Shown here: positions 7,281 through 8,843 of the stretch, one piece after another
How the letters are laid out: each line of letters starts with the position of its first letter
How positions within the stretch are numbered: position 1 is the stretch's first letter
Assembly (NCBI GenBank): GCA_007124475.1
Contig: SLFB01000102.1
Location: forward strand, 1-8,843
DNA length: 8,843 nucleotides
Direction of reading: 5' to 3'
DNA from: Vibrio sp.
Lineage (GTDB): Bacteria; Pseudomonadota; Gammaproteobacteria; Enterobacterales; Vibrionaceae
Notes under the pieces: generated by a model
Seen by the model: the letters and a program-made list of their open reading frames with translations, nothing else
The model's database searches: none
What the model was told of the DNA's origin: nothing
Position numbers and translations under genes: made by a program

Positions 7281-7309
7281 CTGGTGTACAATCTCAACCC
7301 GGTTATAAT
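7281..7309 (+). promoter_or_regulatory. Candidate ubiG promoter
   Basis: A perfect -10 TATAAT (7304-7309) lies 42 bp before the ubiG ATG. The hexamer 17 bases upstream (CTGGTG, 7281-7286) is a poor -35, so an activator or other contacts may be needed. Confidence 0.5.
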
Positions 7310-7350
7310 AGTCACTTCTTCAAGGATGCATAACATAGGCAATAATCACT

Positions 7351-8058
7351 ATGACTCAGACACAAAATGTTGATCCCGTTGAAATTCAAAAGTTCGCTGA
7401 CATGGCGTCACGTTGGTGGGATTTACAGGGTGAATTTAAACCTCTACATCAAATCAATCCCTTGCGGCTGAATTATGTTTTAGAACGATCTAACGGGCTT
7501 TTCGGCAAAACCGTACTAGATGTAGGTTGTGGTGGTGGCATTTTAGCTGAGAGCATGGCTCAACAAGGGGCTGTTGTCACTGGGTTAGACATGGGGAAAG
7601 AGCCTTTAGAAGTTGCCCGTTTACATGCATTAGAAACGGGAACACAACTCACTTATGTGCAAAGCACGGTAGAAGAACATGCTGACCTGCACCCACATCA
7701 TTATGATGTGGTCACCTGCATGGAAATGCTTGAACATGTACCCGATCCTTTATCGGTAGTGAAATCCTGCGCCCGTTTAGTTAAACCTGGTGGACATGTG
7801 TTTTTCTCTACCCTAAATCGTAATATTAAATCTTACTTATTTGCCATCGTTGGCGCCGAGCAGCTGTTAAAAATTGTTCCATCTGGCACGCATGATCACA
7901 ATAAGTTTATTCGCCCCTCTGAGCTATTACGTATGATTGATCAGACCGACCTACAAGATCAAGCTATCACTGGGCTACATTATAACCCTCTTACTGATAG
8001 TTATCGCTTAGGCCTGAATGTCGATGTAAATTACATTATTCACACCCGCGCTCAATAA
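7351..8058 (+). CDS. ubiG: Ubiquinone biosynthesis O-methyltransferase UbiG
   Basis: A 235-residue SAM-dependent methyltransferase that carries out both O-methylation steps of ubiquinone (coenzyme Q) synthesis, probably at the inner face of the membrane within the Ubi enzyme assembly. SAM motif I is VLDVGCGGG (55-63); motif II is TGLDMG (77-82). The UbiG-typical CMEMLEHVPDP (123-133), LVKPGG (143-148) and FFSTLNRN (151-158) follow. The start aligns with E. coli UbiG at the conserved F..MASRWWDL..EFKPLH segment, and the length is typical. The ribosome site is weak: AGG lies some 12 bases before the ATG. It is transcribed divergently from gyrA, with nrdA 544 bp downstream on the same strand but separated by hairpins. 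Confidence 0.98.
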   Translation: MTQTQNVDPVEIQKFADMASRWWDLQGEFKPLHQINPLRLNYVLERSNGLFGKTVLDVGCGGGILAESMAQQGAVVTGLDMGKEPLEVARLHALETGTQLTYVQSTVEEHADLHPHHYDVVTCMEMLEHVPDPLSVVKSCARLVKPGGHVFFSTLNRNIKSYLFAIVGAEQLLKIVPSGTHDHNKFIRPSELLRMIDQTDLQDQAITGLHYNPLTDSYRLGLNVDVNYIIHTRAQ

Positions 8059-8069
8059 ACCACTAAGTG

Positions 8070-8118
8070 ATCTCTTTCCGTCGCCAAAAGAGATAAAACC
8101 CCATCGGTTTTATCTCTT
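8070..8118 (+). terminator. Hairpin at the end of ubiG, with an alternative fold
   Basis: AAGAGATAAAACC (8088-8100) and GGTTTTATCTCTT (8106-8118) pair perfectly over 13 bp with loop CCATC, 30 bp past the ubiG stop. No T-run follows on the plus strand. On the minus strand the next bases are TTTT. The left arm can instead pair with ATCTCTTT at 8070-8077 (8 bp with 8087-8094), so the two hairpins exclude each other. It is most likely the ubiG mRNA end structure. Confidence 0.6.
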
Positions 8119-8128
8119 AAGCCATACG

Positions 8129-8158
8129 TTGACAGTAAAAAACATCGAACCGTAAACT
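8129..8158 (+). promoter_or_regulatory. Candidate promoter between ubiG and nrdA
   Basis: A perfect -35 TTGACA (8129-8134), an 18-base spacer and TAAACT (8153-8158, four of six matches). No protein start follows in a sensible position. A terminator-like hairpin stands 205 bp downstream, so the product could be a small RNA or a long nrdA leader. Confidence 0.35.
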
Positions 8159-8164
8159 GGTCGA

Positions 8165-8390
8165 TTGTTTTACCACACACAGTACTTCGCTGAATACTGC
8201 AGCAGATATCGGACACTTTAGCAACGGAAAAATACCTTAAGCCAGATCTCATTATCAATTGTAAATTTAGAGAAAAATCAAGCCATTTTTTTTTAGCCTT
8301 GATTATGATCAAAGCAATATCCAAAGCTAGATTTTTTACGGTTAAATATGCTCTTTGATTGTCGGTTAGCAATTACTAACTGTTTTTTTT
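8165..8390 (+). ncRNA. Candidate small RNA, unnamed
   Basis: This is a proposal from structure only. It starts after the promoter at 8129-8158. It contains a tight stem-loop, CAGTA-C-TTC (8180-8188) with GAA-TACTG (8192-8199) around GCT. A second inverted repeat, AATCAAG/CTTGATT (8276-8282 with 8298-8304), has a T9-containing loop. It ends at the hairpin plus T8 at 8363-8390. No plus-strand reading frame with a start and ribosome site is evident. I do not recognise it as any known Vibrio RNA. Confidence 0.25.
8363..8390 (+). terminator. Candidate Rho-independent terminator upstream of nrdA
   Basis: CGGTTAG (8363-8369) pairs with CTAACTG (8376-8382), seven pairs with one G-T wobble and a 6-base loop, directly followed by eight T (8383-8390). 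The stem is AT-rich and weak, but the T-run is ideal. Confidence 0.45.
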
Positions 8391-8401
8391 GAGTACTCAG
8401 G

Positions 8402-8410
8402 TTATCCACA
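8402..8410 (+). promoter_or_regulatory. DnaA box upstream of nrdA
   Basis: TTATCCACA is an exact match to the strong DnaA box. E. coli nrdAB is known to carry DnaA boxes in its promoter, linking dNTP supply to initiation. It overlaps the 11-bp palindrome CACAATTTGTG (8407-8417). Confidence 0.7.
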
Positions 8411-8447
8411 ATTTGTGCACTTATCTCAACTTGCAATCATGCTCAGA

Positions 8448-8495
8448 TAGCACTATCTTGTAATCCAATCACTGATAGCACCCCATATATAGTGT
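8448..8495 (+). promoter_or_regulatory. Two NrdR boxes with the probable nrdA -10
   Basis: Box 2 at 8480-8495 (ACCCCATATATAGTGT) matches the NrdR consensus ACACTATATATAGTGT at 14 of 16 positions. A weaker box 1 at 8448-8463 has the core CACTATCTTGT. The gap between them is 16 bp, the usual three-turn spacing at which the ATP/dATP-sensing repressor NrdR binds paired boxes. TATAGT inside box 2 (8488-8493) is a good -10, although its -35 is poor. NrdR binding would therefore cover the promoter. Confidence 0.75.
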
Positions 8496-8529
8496 TTCAC
8501 TCACTAAATGTAGGGCAATATTTATTACA

Positions 8530-8545
8530 TCGCCAACGTTTGACT
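8530..8545 (+). promoter_or_regulatory. PurR-like site in the nrdA leader
   Basis: CGCCAACGTTTGAC (8531-8544) lies in a 16-mer matching the PurR consensus ACGCAAACGTTTGCGT at 12 positions, including the central AACGTTTG. It lies about 60 bp before the nrdA ATG and downstream of the -10 I favour, where a repressor could act as a roadblock. Similarity alone; not proven. Confidence 0.4.
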
Positions 8546-8602
8546 TATAAGAATCATACCAAAACGCGGCTTTTATCAGTTTTCTTAGGGAAATAAAGCA
8601 GA

Positions 8603-8843
8603 ATGAACCAACAACTCACCGTCACCAAGCGTGATGGACGCAAAGAGAATATCGATTTAGATAAAATCCATCGCGTCATCGAATGGGCCGCTGAAGGTCT
8701 AGACAATGTTTCTGTTTCGCAAGTTGAATTGCGTGCCCACATTCAATTTTATGATGGGATCACCACGTCGGACATTCATGAGACCATCATTAAATCCGCT
8801 GCGGATCTTATCTCCGAAGAAACTCCAGATTATCAGTATTTAG
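8603..8843 (+). CDS. nrdA: Ribonucleoside-diphosphate reductase alpha subunit, N-terminal part
   Basis: The first 80 codons of the class Ia ribonucleotide reductase large subunit, cut off by the window end; the full protein is about 760 residues. The visible part is the ATP-cone, the allosteric domain where ATP activates and dATP inhibits. Residues known from E. coli NrdA are kept: K9, R10, E15, K21, T55 and H59; residue 18 is Asp where E. coli has Asn. The start MNQQLTVTKRDG aligns with the E. coli start. AGGGA lies 11 bases before the ATG. nrdB is expected beyond the window. Control is probably through the DnaA, NrdR and PurR-like sites in 8402-8545. Confidence 0.97.
   Translation, partial: MNQQLTVTKRDGRKENIDLDKIHRVIEWAAEGLDNVSVSQVELRAHIQFYDGITTSDIHETIIKSAADLISEETPDYQYL

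Noticed and set aside
7176..7373. Plus-strand 65-codon frame before ubiG
   Set aside because: It spans the ubiG promoter and overlaps the ubiG start out of frame; no ribosome site and a low-quality protein.
8052..8372. Minus-strand 106-codon frame between ubiG and nrdA
   Set aside because: It runs through the 13-bp hairpin and poly-T tracts, overlaps the ubiG end, resembles no family I know, and looks like chance.
8554..8742. Minus-strand 62-codon frame over the nrdA start
   Set aside because: Antisense to the conserved nrdA ATP-cone coding sequence.

Overview
The window is a stretch of ordinary gammaproteobacterial chromosome, most likely from the Vibrionaceae. The GyrA, UbiG, RibA and NrdA proteins all read like Vibrio-type housekeeping proteins. 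From memory, the set ycbL, ycbB, ribA, gyrA, ubiG, nrdA also lies together in Vibrio genomes. Coding DNA is moderately AT-rich, and no phage, transposase, CRISPR or tRNA/rRNA gene is visible. Genus and species cannot be fixed from this sequence.

Layout. 1-100: hairpin-forming intergenic repeat. 101-757 (-): ycbL, metallo-beta-lactamase-fold hydrolase. 948-2483 (-): ycbB/ldtD, secreted L,D-transpeptidase. 2484-2749: intergenic, with a second and better copy of the repeat. 2750-3400 (-): ribA, GTP cyclohydrolase II, with a Zur-type zinc operator over its promoter at 3477-3499. 3401-4377: almost 1 kb with no large gene, holding a degenerate repeat copy, a possible 59-residue gene (3782-3961, -), an AT-rich stretch and the gyrA terminator. 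4378-7002 (-): gyrA. 7003-7350: divergent gyrA/ubiG promoter region. 7351-8058 (+): ubiG. 8059-8602: non-coding, with a ubiG-end hairpin, a possible small RNA, and a stacked nrdA control region (DnaA box, two NrdR boxes, PurR-like site). 8603-8843 (+): first 80 codons of nrdA, cut by the window edge.

How it fits together. These are core-metabolism genes, mostly transcribed singly. gyrA (supercoiling) and nrdA (dNTP supply) serve replication, and nrdA carries the expected DNA-replication and nucleotide-sensing sites. ycbB builds 3-3 crosslinks in the periplasmic wall. In E. coli, as I recall, ycbK (mepK) lies between ycbB and ycbL; here that place is a 190-bp gap. ribA makes the first committed step of riboflavin synthesis with a zinc enzyme and appears to be controlled by zinc availability.

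No wholly new multi-gene system is visible. The most interesting signals are regulatory: the Zur-like palindrome on ribA, the PurR-like site in the nrdA leader, the alternative hairpins after ubiG, the possible small RNA before nrdA, and the small unrecognised ORFs between ribA and gyrA.
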